Notes under the pieces: model-generated
What the model was told of the DNA's origin: nothing
What the model saw: the letters and a program-made list of their open reading frames with translations, nothing else
Databases searched by the model: none
Shown here: positions 42,927 to 51,966 of the stretch, in pieces
Position numbering within the stretch: position 1 is the first letter of the stretch
Layout of the letters: every line of letters starts with the position of its first letter
Made by a program: the position numbers and the translations under genes
From: Semisulcospira habei
Lineage: Eukaryota > Mollusca > Gastropoda > Semisulcospiridae
DNA length: 64,000 nt
Assembly (NCBI GenBank): GCA_036245525.1
Contig: BTPG01000005.1
Coordinates: 121,356,417-121,420,416 of the forward strand
Reading direction: 5' to 3'

Positions 42927-43889
42927 ATGCCAGTCGTCGGGCTTCCCAACGCTGTTGAGGGATTGCTAAACATCCTGCTAGCTGACCATTCCATTAAATC
43001 GTGCAAAATCGCCGGGGAAGGTGAGGACATGACTTTTGTGCTCAGGCTGTGTACGGCAGCAGAGCAGACCGGGACCGCCATCACTACACGCAATGGACAG
43101 TGGCGACGTAAACCCCCAAGCCAGATGCGGCGTGACAAGAGGAGGGCCGAGCAACATCGGGCGAGACTGGACAGCAACAACACCCAAGCCCAAGGTACAC
43201 AAGAATCACAGAATGATGACAACAACACCACAGAAACAAAGGCAAGTGACAATGACAAACACTTCCGTTTATTTGTGTCAACACCAGATACTGACCTACA
43301 TTCCAACACAGTCACAGAGGCAACAGAGGACACATCACGCACCCCACGTGCTGTTCACGGTATTGACAATGACCTGACACAGTGGAATGTTGTGCAGGGG
43401 GCGTGTGCTACAGATGTATCAAACGTTGAAAACCTGGACAGGACTGTGGACTATTTCAGTTTTTCCACTACAGCATCTCAACATGATGATGTGTTTGACA
43501 TAGAAAAAGAAGGAGAAGCAGCTGGTTACGACTTACACACTACTAAACTGTATGTGGCCGGAATCACAGAGAGGCTGACACAAAAACTGCTACGAAAACC
43601 AACCAGAAACATAAAGTTCAAGAATATTGTGTTTGACAGTGGACCCTCACAAGCTCAGCAGTTACTGCTGGGAGAGAGTGATGACATTATCATTGTGTAT
43701 GACTGTCACAAGCATAGCGTGTTGAACTGGTTCATCAAGCACGCAAAAACAACACAGACAGAACGTTACTATTTGGACAGGTTACGTCAAGGTGGGTCTG
43801 TGGACAGACAGACACACCGTGATGACTTCGACATCATGGAGACAGACCTACATCTCCTGGCGACTTTGGTGCGACATCTCCTTGGATAA
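42927..43889 (+). CDS. Intact 320-aa ORF of unknown function in a retroelement
   Basis: Begins MPVVGLPNAVEGLLN and stops at TAA 43887-43889 without any lesion. N-terminal about 50 residues are hydrophobic-mixed; residues about 60-85 are strongly basic (WRRKPPSQMRRDKRRAEQH), as in nucleic-acid-binding proteins; residues about 90-190 are acidic, Asn/Thr-rich and likely disordered; residues about 195-320 look folded (LYVAGITERLTQKLL, IVFDSGPSQAQQLLL, DDIIIVYDCHKHSVLNWF). I recognise no family. The intact frame inside an intron full of dead elements implies recent mobility. It lies on the same strand as the host gene. Confidence 0.6.
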   Translation: MPVVGLPNAVEGLLNILLADHSIKSCKIAGEGEDMTFVLRLCTAAEQTGTAITTRNGQWRRKPPSQMRRDKRRAEQHRARLDSNNTQAQGTQESQNDDNNTTETKASDNDKHFRLFVSTPDTDLHSNTVTEATEDTSRTPRAVHGIDNDLTQWNVVQGACATDVSNVENLDRTVDYFSFSTTASQHDDVFDIEKEGEAAGYDLHTTKLYVAGITERLTQKLLRKPTRNIKFKNIVFDSGPSQAQQLLLGESDDIIIVYDCHKHSVLNWFIKHAKTTQTERYYLDRLRQGGSVDRQTHRDDFDIMETDLHLLATLVRHLLG

Positions 43890-44096
43890 CGCTACACAGT
43901 GCCGCTGCGTGACTGTCGGACTACACGCTGAAGCCCGTACACGAGTGACTATTAAATTGACTGAATCAGTCATGATATACTGAACTGTCGTGAATGACGT
44001 CGGTTTCCGCGTCGGTTCATTCGATCGTTTTTTGTTCTGTGCAAAATGTACTCATTGTTCATATGGGCCTGATGGCCTGCAAAAACTGAAATAAAT

Positions 44097-44120
44097 TTAT
44101 TATTATTATTATTATTATTA

Positions 44121-44170
<50 letters not shown>
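44097..44170. repeat. (TTA)n tail/microsatellite
   Basis: About 24 TTA units with one interruption, forming the 3' end of the retroelement. Confidence 0.9.
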
Positions 44171-44172
<2 letters not shown>

Positions 44173-44491
44173 CACACACACATTCCAGGCACCACAGCAA
44201 AACTACAACAAAATCCTCAGCAGTCAATGATTAATCAGCGGGGTAATGGAGTTGGAAAAGGTGTGTTTTTAGCGCAGATTTAAAAACATCTTTTGAAGCA
44301 CTGTGGCGGACATGGAAGGGGAGTTCATTATTTGTGTGCAAGCAACCAAGAGTTTGCACACCAAACTCCAAAGCCATAAAAAGTATTGATGTATGCTTTC
44401 TGCATTTTATGTTGTTGCAATATTTGTCACTTGAGACTTCTGAGGAGGGAGCTGTGTTATGTATTGTACTTTCCCCCCCCCACCATTTCAG

Positions 44492-44604
44492 GTTTGCCCA
44501 CCATTTTCCACATATTTTCTCATGCCATACCTGGGGAGGAGCGATCCAGAGCGTTCGGGTACTTGGTGGCCATGGGCTCCATCGGTCAAACTGTGGCAGC
44601 TGTG
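44492..44604 (+). CDS. SLC17-family transporter, exon 3
   Basis: Acceptor caccatttcag, donor gtaggt; 113 nt, completing the split Gly codon from exon 2 and ending in phase 0. Encodes LPTIFHIFSHAIPGEERSRAF, the conserved cytoplasmic motif after helix 4, then helix 5 (GYLVAMGSIGQTVAAV). Confidence 0.85.
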
Positions 44605-44715
44605 GTAGGTATTTGCAAGCATAATAATGAATAATAATATAGAATATAGTAGTCCAACTTTCTGGCTCATTTCCTTCAGTTGTTGCATTTAGGAAACAGT
44701 ACCTAAGGCTTCAAA

Positions 44716-44927
44716 GGGTTATTAGCCAGTGGACACAGGTTGTATTTCTGAAAACACTGTTAACTCCATGCCAAAGTGCCCCCACCACAGGAACATGGAT
44801 TCAAAGTGGTGTTAACAAGAGGCATACAATCCTCATGGACCTATGCAATGGCAGGGAAGCATGAGGACCTATGCCTGTTGCAGTTGGACCTTGTTCAATT
44901 GTTCTTGGCAGTCAAAGTGGTTAATGC
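44716..44927. mobile_element. TTAA-type MITE, copy 2
   Basis: Related to 23519-23727: gccagtgg at the left end, aacatggat and paired cctcatg/catgagg inside, and a right end at ggcagtcaaagtggttaa, where a retroposon later inserted. Confidence 0.5.
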
Positions 44928-45413
44928 CCCACCCGGGTCTGCCCTGGGGGACTTGGGTGGGGTTAGGTATTTTTTAGTTCCCAGGGTCACCCTGGTCAGC
45001 CCCACAGGGTGGGTTTTTCTCTCTATTCTGGGGCATGTGTTTCTGTCTACCCTTTGTCCATTCACCTGTATTTGCCTTTTTAAAACTCTCCCTACTGTCT
45101 GCACTGCCTGTAGCTCTTGATATTGGATGTGTGTTGCTAAATGGTCTTAGCTTTATTTATGCCCCATGTTGTAGGTTGTGTGTGTTGGGTTTCAGGCGCG
45201 GCGCTTTGAGTCGATTTCCCCAAAAATTGAGAAAAAGCGCCTATATAATAACGGTATTATTATTATTATTATTAGGTTTATTTAATGTATTTGACCGGCT
45301 GGCGACATACATTCAATTTTCTGTTTAGTTTTTTTTTCACAAGCAATGCAGGCACGTCCTGAGAAAGCCTTGTTGCTGTCGGGACGTTAAGCAATGTACA
45401 ATCAATCAATCAA
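44928..45413 (+). mobile_element. SINE-like retroposon, copy 1
   Basis: Perfect 16-bp target duplication tcaaagtggttaatgc (44912-44927 and 45414-45429). Starts cccacccgggtctgccctgg and ends in (AATC)n. A roughly 100-bp block (about 45,176-45,275, ending gcgcctatataataacggta and TTA repeats) is absent from the copy at 55722-56109, so it is a nested insertion. Confidence 0.75.
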
Positions 45414-45445
45414 TCAAAGTGGTTAATGCATGTGTTAATTTCCAG

Positions 45446-45586
45446 GTGTGTCCCCACCTACCATGGCAGTGGATGTTCTACGTGTTTGGTGTGGGGGGAC
45501 TGTTGTGGCTGGGGGTCTGGCTCATGATGTACACCGAGAAACGCAGCACACTGGATTTGGAAGAGGAGTTTGTTGATCCACCCAAG
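45446..45586 (+). CDS. SLC17-family transporter, exon 4
   Basis: Acceptor atttccag, donor gtatgc; 47 codons in phase 0. Encodes CPHLPWQWMFYVFGVGGLLW (helix 6, with the conserved WxWxFYxFG pattern) and then the start of the central cytoplasmic loop (LEEEFVDPPK). Confidence 0.85.
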
Positions 45587-46371
45587 GTATGCGTTGCTTT
45601 GTGATGAGGGCCGCAGTTGGCCCATGTGTGGGCCAGCAGCAGTCGTTCACAGCCACTGAGTGCTTGGCTGTTATTCATGTCTATGTTGTCCATCCTAATC
45701 TGTTTGTGTTTCAACAAAGCGTTTTGATTTTTCTTTTTTCTTAAAAAAAAAATCAGTTTTCCTTCTTGTTTTGCATTATCAGGGTCCGTACGGTCTGTGA
45801 ACATTTGGGAAAGTTGTTAAAAAATGACAAGGCTTTTTCAGGGCCCTGAAAAGTCTGTCGATTTCAGTCCTTTTCCTTAAAGTCTGTGAAAGTTTGTAAA
45901 AAATGACAAAGTGCTGGCAAACTTTTGTTTACTTCTGTTTTTTCTACCCCAATGTGTGACTATTCCATTGCGAACGATCATGCTGACGCTTGTTGCAAGT
46001 GATCTATATTTCGCTCTGATCATAAAGTGACTGCATGGCCTTTCTGCCGAACATTCTGATTGGTTGTTTACGCTTCTGCCGAGCTCTGCCATTCTCTAAG
46101 CGTTCTTTTATTTTGGTATCTCTTCATGCATTAGGCACAAAAGCTTCAAATGAGCTGCTGATACAGAGTGATCTAATTAAAGTGTGTAAACCTTCAGGCT
46201 TCAGTTTGGGTTTATGAAAAGTTTGTGAACTTTTTCTATACGGACCCTGATTATGTCTTGGTGTTCTGGCTTGGCTGTTTGAGTGTGTCTTGATCTGTAG
46301 TTGGGTGGTTGTGCATTTCTTTGTCAAGCTGATAACGTCTTTTGATCATGACTGTGTTTATTTCCCCAAAG

Positions 46372-46576
46372 GTGAACAACAACAATGTGCGTTGGAGTGA
46401 ATTTTTGTCACACTGGCCGCTGTGGTCGGTGTATATTGCCCACTTTTCCATGAACTGGTCCAACTATATCATCATGCAGTGGCTGCCCACCTACCTCACA
46501 CGCAGTCTGGGGGCCAGCCAAAACAGCATCATGTTCACAGCTGTGCCTTACCTCATGAACTCACTAGTGGGAGTAG
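46372..46576 (+). CDS. SLC17-family transporter, exon 5
   Basis: Acceptor ttccccaaag, donor gtaagt; 205 nt, leaving after one base of a Val codon. Encodes WSEFLSHWPLWSVYIAHFSM and NWSNYIIMQWLPTYL, the helix 7 region typical of SLC17 proteins, and SIMFTAVPYLMNSLVGV (helix 8). Confidence 0.85.
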
Positions 46577-47092
46577 GTAAGTAGCCTGATATCTCCATAG
46601 CACACAGGAGTTTTGTGCTAGATAGGAGCTGAAAATGCAGATCAGCCTCAGTAATTAGCTAAAACCAAAAGGAGTCACTGCCATTGCTTATAATCCAGGA
46701 AAACAATTAAGTGTTTTTCCTACCAGTAACACTGATAAGGACTTAGTTCCTTAGATACACATGCCACCCCCTACCTCCCACCCTCCTCTCTTTTGTGTGT
46801 GCTTGGGCCAACTATATCTATGATCAATGGTCTGTAATGCACAGCCCTCGCCCTTATCAGTGCTTTTTCCTACCTACTTGGTACATTTTCAGTATTTGGT
46901 TGTAGCTGGGAGCTAGAAAGTCATTCGCATTATTCGTGATTGCGTTACTGTAGTGCTGAATTTACATAGGCTTCTGAAGTAGAGCCGCTGTAAGCAGATT
47001 TTCCATGTGAACAGTACTAGTGGCTGTGTGCATGAAGAGGTTAAAATGGATTTCAATTGTTTTTGATTGAAATTGATTTATTGTTTTTGCAG
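46577..47092 (+). other. Intron 5, no element recognised
   Basis: Ordinary intronic sequence with GT start and a ttgtttttgcag end. Nothing else supported. Confidence 0.6.
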
Positions 47093-47237
47093 TTGCTGGT
47101 CATTTTGCGGACTCACTGATTGCCCACAAGTGGACAGTGTTGTCTGTGCGACGCTTGATGACATTAGTGGGTCTTCTGGGCCCAGGTCTCTTCATTCTTT
47201 TCTTCAGTGCCGTAACAAACCTGCCTCTTGCTGTTTT
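47093..47237 (+). CDS. SLC17-family transporter, exon 6 (last recognised)
   Basis: Acceptor tttttgcag, donor gtaagt; 145 nt, leaving in phase 2. Encodes AGHFADSLIAHKWTVLSVRR, with the conserved AD-x-L loop after helix 8, and helix 9 (LVGLLGPGLFILFFSAV). The remaining helices are not found downstream to 64,000, where transposons dominate; they may lie beyond the window. Confidence 0.8.
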
Positions 47238-47252
47238 GTAAGTCTCATCTCA

Positions 47253-47712
47253 TGTTTGGCTCATGTGCGAAGCAAAAGTGAGTCTATGTTTTGGACCAGT
47301 GGTCGTCCGTCCGTCATCCATCCACCATCGTCTGTGGTAAACTTTAACGTTGGCATTTTCTCGGAGACTACTCAAGCCAGATTCTTCAAACTTGGCCTAA
47401 GGATACTTTGTGGCAAGACCTTTCTAAACATACCAATTTGAGTGACCTCACAAAGGTCAAGGTCACAAGGGATCAGGAAATATGTCAAAAATAGCTATAT
47501 TTTGACATAATTTATTGGCTCACGTGCGAAGCAAAGGTGAGTGTGTTTTGGGCCAGTGGTCGTCCGTCCGTCATCCATCTGTCATCGTCTGTCCGCTGTC
47601 GTCCGTGGTAAACTTTAACATTAGCTTTTTCTCGGAGACTATTCAAGCTACAGTCTTCAAACTTGGCCCAAGGATACTTTGTGGCAAGACCTTTCTAAAC
47701 ATACCAATTTGA
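47253..47712. repeat. Two-copy ~200-bp tandem repeat
   Basis: Units at about 47,256-47,441 and 47,515-47,712 share ggctca[tc]gtgcgaagcaaa, gtggtcgtccgtccgtcatcc, gtggtaaactttaac and ggatactttgtggcaagacc. The sequence between is a partial continuation (gacctcacaaaggtcaaggt). Probably part of a dispersed repeat family. Confidence 0.65.
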
Positions 47713-47716
47713 GTTA

Positions 47717-47909
47717 CTTACTTACTTATGCCTGTCACCCCGCCCAGGGTATAGGCCGTCGACGAGAGACCCCAGCGACTCCTGTCCTGTGCTTCTCCTT
47801 CAATTTTACTCCAGGTGGTTCCCAGTCTCTTGATGTCTGCTTGGAGGTCTCGACACCAGGTGTTTTTCGGCCTGCCTCTTTTCCTCTTTCCCTGGGGTTT
47901 CCATGACAA
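47717..47909 (-). pseudogene. RTE-type LINE C-terminal fragment
   Basis: On the minus strand: KPQGKRKRGRPKNTWCRDLQ and DRSRWGLSSTAY, the well-known C-terminal motif of RTE-clade ORF2 proteins. 5' truncated, no tail evident. Confidence 0.65.
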
Positions 47910-48270
47910 TGCCTGCCTAGTGATACTGTGTTATGTGTTGGAGTCGTAGTCATAGTATGATAAAAACACCAGACGCCCGCACGTAAGGTTCTTTTAAATA
48001 AACTTCATTCAGCTGCAACCCGTCACCCGTGGCTTAAGGATGTAGGCTACACTAGAGTAACAGTTCCAACAGTATTTTAATTCAGCGATGCGATTTCCAC
48101 ACAATGCATTCCCAAATGCACCAACACTGATACAATGTCTTCTCTTCTGCAAATGTCAACACTGGCGACACAAAGTTCCTCACACAACGTACACCACCAT
48201 TACGCTGCGTCTCTCACAATGTACACCCTATATAGGCCACATACCTACGATAAACTTTGTGTCCCTACAA
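47910..48270. other. No gene recognised
   Basis: About 360 bp without ORFs; contains a possible poly(A) signal but no identifiable element. Confidence 0.3.
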
Positions 48271-48832
48271 CTGACAAATTCAAATTCAAAACAACTTTAT
48301 TTATCCCTTAAAGGGCAATTACATTTGTGTGGACGGGGGGAACAATCAAATAAAAGTCATTCAATAAACATTAATTAATATCAGGACATTCTAATATCCC
48401 AGTGGTACCTGATATTAATATGCTAAATCTGTAAGACTGAAAATACCAATATTAAGACTAAGATTAAGACCTATTAAAACTCTAAACTAATACAATTACT
48501 AAAACATTATTTAAACTTAATGACATTGTCAGCGAACACATTAACGTCTCTTACACCCTCTACAACTGTCCATCCAGGCCAGCGATACTCATGCGCTGAG
48601 ACAGCTGTATAAAACACACACACATACACACACACACACACACACATACACACACACTTAACAGCTGCATAGATTTACAAAATATTTAAGAGTCGGACAG
48701 CAACAGGGATGAAAAACAGTTTCCTGCGGTTGGTTTTACATGATGGTTGTCTGTATCGGCGGCCAGACGGGAGCAATTCAAAGAGATCTTTCATCACGTG
48801 AGCATCACTAGCCAGGATGGAAGTAGCTTTTC

Positions 48833-48930
48833 TTACAATATGACGATCGCAAACACGGCTAAACTTTTCTGTTCTTCCCCAATGATCTTTGAGCTGAGAC
48901 GAACAATTCTCTGAAGACTGTTTTTGTTTG
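48833..48930 (-). pseudogene. L2 LINE C-terminus beyond the DIRS insertion
   Basis: Minus-strand NSLQRIVRLSSKIIGEEQ is the usual extreme C-terminal segment of L2-type RT proteins and continues the frame left at 55,398. Confidence 0.6.
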
Positions 48931-49120
48931 TTTTTTCAAAATACATTACCGATGACATTACTATCTGGAATACACTCAATTGCCTATAGATTTCAGCCAA
49001 AAGTTGTGTAACCCACACAACTGGGGAGGAGACACCAGGGATCCACGCACCGGGGCCCCGGGTGGCCTCCCCTTACTGCCCTATCCCGGCATTCGTAGGG
49101 CGACCCTGTCAGTTTCACTC
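48931..49120 (+). repeat. DIRS copy 1 left inverted terminal repeat
   Basis: tttcaaaatacattaccgat ... gggatccacgcaccgg ... gaccctgtcagtttcac, the complement of sequence at 55,199-55,360. Confidence 0.8.
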
Positions 49121-49389
49121 ATAGCTCGACCGTGGACAGTCGAGTTTTTGCCTTACTCCGGAACTTTTTCTACCAGTGTTTGATAGTTTTTTTTTGCCTT
49201 CGACTTTGAGGGTTTTTCATAGCCTTGGACTCTCTACTTCGTTGACTTCTCTCCTACTCGTAGTTTGTGGACTACTGTGTTGAACTGAGCGCCGTCCGGT
49301 TCGGACCGGCTTTGACTTTCAGTGAGCTTCGCCAGTGACCTTGTGGTTGGCTTCCGCACGTGACTTTGTGAACTTGGTAGGAGTGCGAC

Positions 49390-50584
49390 TTGACTTTTAG
49401 CCTTCGTACGGGTTTATCAGTGACGCTATGGCTTCTCCTGTGTTGCCGTATTTGCAAGGACTTTCAGTGGCCCTCCGACGCCCACGACGCCTGCTTGCCG
49501 TGCTCGGGCTGTTCTTCGGACAGGACTTGTGACGTGTGTGACGAGTGGATGGAAGACCGGTGGTCACAGATGTGGGACTTCTACAGGCGCGACCAGCCCT
49601 CCCGGCCGCTTCAGTCTCCCCGGAATCCTCCACAGGTAGTCGACGCTATGTCGGCTCCTTGGGCACCGCTCCGCTCCGTCGTTCGGGCTGTCCGGCCCTC
49701 AGGTAAGTCCCTTTCTTGCACCTTTACCTCACAGGTTCTCCCTCCCCACTCCGAGTCTTTGGAGCAGGGTAGGCGAGTTTCGGAGTCACGCTCCACACGC
49801 TCTGCTTCGGCAGCGCGTGGCTTGAGCCCATCGGGTTCGCTCACCCCCCGCTCTGCTTCGAGCGAGCGGTCTAGGCGAGCGGAGCGTTCGTCGGCCACCC
49901 CCCGCTCTGGGTCTCCTGAGCGGGTGCGGTTGAAAGAACGCAAGCGTAGTAAAAATGAGAGAAAACGTGCTAAGAGAGGTTCTCTCTCACGCTCCAAGGC
50001 GTCAGAGCGTGACTTGTGGACCTTAGCAGTGCTGCCCCCCCTTCGGTTAATTCCGAGCGGGCTGGGCCAGCTTCGCTTTCGTCCCCCCCCCCCCCCCCCT
50101 CCCCCGCCCAGTCTCGTCTGGGCGGGCCAGGGGTGACGTTGACACTCGTCCCCCACGCTCCGAGGTGTCTGAGCGGGGGTCGCGTGCTCAGAAATGGTCC
50201 CCTCCCCGCTTCACTTCGCCTGAGCGGGCTTGGCAAGACCATAGGCAGTCCCCCCCCCCCCCCTGCCCCCCCCCTCCCCCACGCCCCGTTCCGACCAGGC
50301 GGGCCCGGTGTGACTCAGACACACGTCCCCTTCGCTCAGAGGCGCATGAGCTGGAGCCGCGTGTTCATGAATTGTCCCCTCCCCGCTTCGCTTTTCCTGA
50401 GTGGGCTTGGCGTGACTCTAGAATGGCCCCCCCCCCCCCCCACCCCGTATCGACCAGGCGGGCACGGTGTGACATCACAGCGCGTCCCCCACGCTCTGAG
50501 GCCTTGGAGCGGGGGCCGCATACACGATTCTTGTCCCCTCCCCGCTCCACTTTTTCCTGAGCGGGCTAGGCGTGACTCGTTACG

Positions 50585-50621
<37 letters not shown>

Positions 50622-51966
50622 CCTCATTTTTTCCAGGCGGGCCCGGTGTGACCAGACCGCTATGCTAGACCGGTTACGTTCGGAGAGTGGTCTCCGACAC
50701 CAGTGGTCGACACCACTAGCTTCGCTGCTGACCGTCCGTCCTTCGCGGTCCCTCTGTCCCCGCGATGCTTCGCCCGGCGGGCGGCGCGGGCGGCCCCGTC
50801 TATCTCTCGCGCGGCGGTGCGGTGCTCTCTGAGCCGGTTGCCCCTTTTTGCGCTTTCACGAGATGGACGGTCTAGTTCTTCGGAACCGGATGTCCTCAGC
50901 CTTCATCCTACAGATTCGTCTTCGGCCATCTTCCTGCGGGATTCGGCGGTGGGATCCCCTTCCCTCCTATCAGCGTTCTCGTCGGCCTCCTCCTCCTTGG
51001 ACATCGTCAGCCCTTCGCTCGGATCGCAGACTATCTGCGCCTTGGAAGAGGCCTCCCGGCTTATTGCGAAGTTTCTCCCGCCCGACTTCTGTCCTCCTTC
51101 ACCCCCGATGAAGAGACAGGATTCCTCTATGGTCGACACACAAAGGCACGTCAAGCACCGCAAGTCCCTACCTCAACCTGCCGGCTTCCGGGACCTCACA
51201 GATGCGTTCTCCGACCAATTACGACAAGACAACTTCGGCGACATGGGATTCTTCTCAGACTCGCGGTGGCCTGCAGGGATTAACTTGAGCTTCCGCCAGG
51301 CCTGGTACGCGGGACATTCTCAAGCCTTCGCCGTCCCTCTCCCAGTGGTGGATACGGCGGCCCTAGTCCAGGCGGGCGGCCGCAGAATTGTCTTGAAAGC
51401 TTGGCCTCGTCCGCTTGACAGTATCGCTTCCTTAGTGCGGAATTCGCTGGCATGCTTAGGTTCTGGAATTGGTTACCCAGGCGGTTTTGCAGTGCCTGGA
51501 GGGAACTTGGGACCTGGAGGTTCCGTCCCCTCTCCGCGATGTGCAGTCCATCCTGATGGCGGCCAACCGGGCCGCCTACCACTCCTCCACCAACGCCATG
51601 GCGGCGGCCGCCAATTGGGATCCTTGGCGACGGGATACCCTTCTGCATCTCTGTGCGGATCTCCCGAAGTCGGTGAAGACCCAGCTTCGACAGGCACCCC
51701 TAGGGGGATTTCAGCTTTTCGGGGACACGTGGCAGTCAGTTAAAGACTCGTCCAAGGACCTGTGGCCCAGATCTGGCTCCACTCCTGCATCGACTCGCTT
51801 TCGCGGCCCCCGCCCGGCCGGGGGTCGTGCCCGGCGGTCTTCTAGACCCTCCTTGCTTCCAGTTGGTTCGGCTAGAGGTAGGGTTCGCCCTCCTCAGGCC
51901 CCTCAGCCCTTCCGCCCCTCTTGGTCCCACGGCGCCCGTAAGTCCGGGCGCGGTCGGGCCCGCTGA
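49390..51966 (+). pseudogene. DIRS copy 1 Gag-like ORF (frameshifted)
   Basis: A Cys-rich N-terminus (CRICKDFQWPSD, CLPCSGC, CDVCDEW) suggests metal binding. It leads to a Ser/Arg/Glu-rich stretch, then a Pro-rich segment built on poly-C tandem repeats (50,053-50,640) that throws the frame, then a conserved core (KSLPQPAGFRDLTDAF, GFFSDSRWPAG, FRQAWYAGHSQAF) ending with DLPKSVKTQLRQAPLGG and an Arg/Gly-rich tail at 51,966. The same core occurs, unbroken, in DIRS copy 2. At least three frames are used, so it cannot make one protein as it stands. Confidence 0.65.
50053..50640 (+). repeat. Poly-C-containing tandem repeat in DIRS Gag
   Basis: About 3.5 units of 160-177 bp, each starting near tgagcgggcttggc (50,053; 50,221; 50,398; 50,559) and each containing a C homopolymer; the last has about 37 C. 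The length of each C run changes the reading frame. Confidence 0.8.

Larger units (their letters stand above)
42851..44170 (+). mobile_element. Single-ORF poly(TTA)-tailed retroelement
   Basis: Flanked by atacacacacac on both sides, as if inserted in a CA microsatellite with a target duplication (microsatellite flanks make this less certain). It holds one long ORF, a 3' untranslated region with AATAAA (about 44,090) and a (TTA)n tail of about 70 bp. No RT is present, so it is either an ORF1-only derivative of a LINE or a retroposed gene. Confidence 0.5.

Noticed and set aside
50336..50550. Gly/Arg-rich minus-strand ORFs
   Set aside because: Antisense of the GC-rich poly-C repeat in DIRS Gag.
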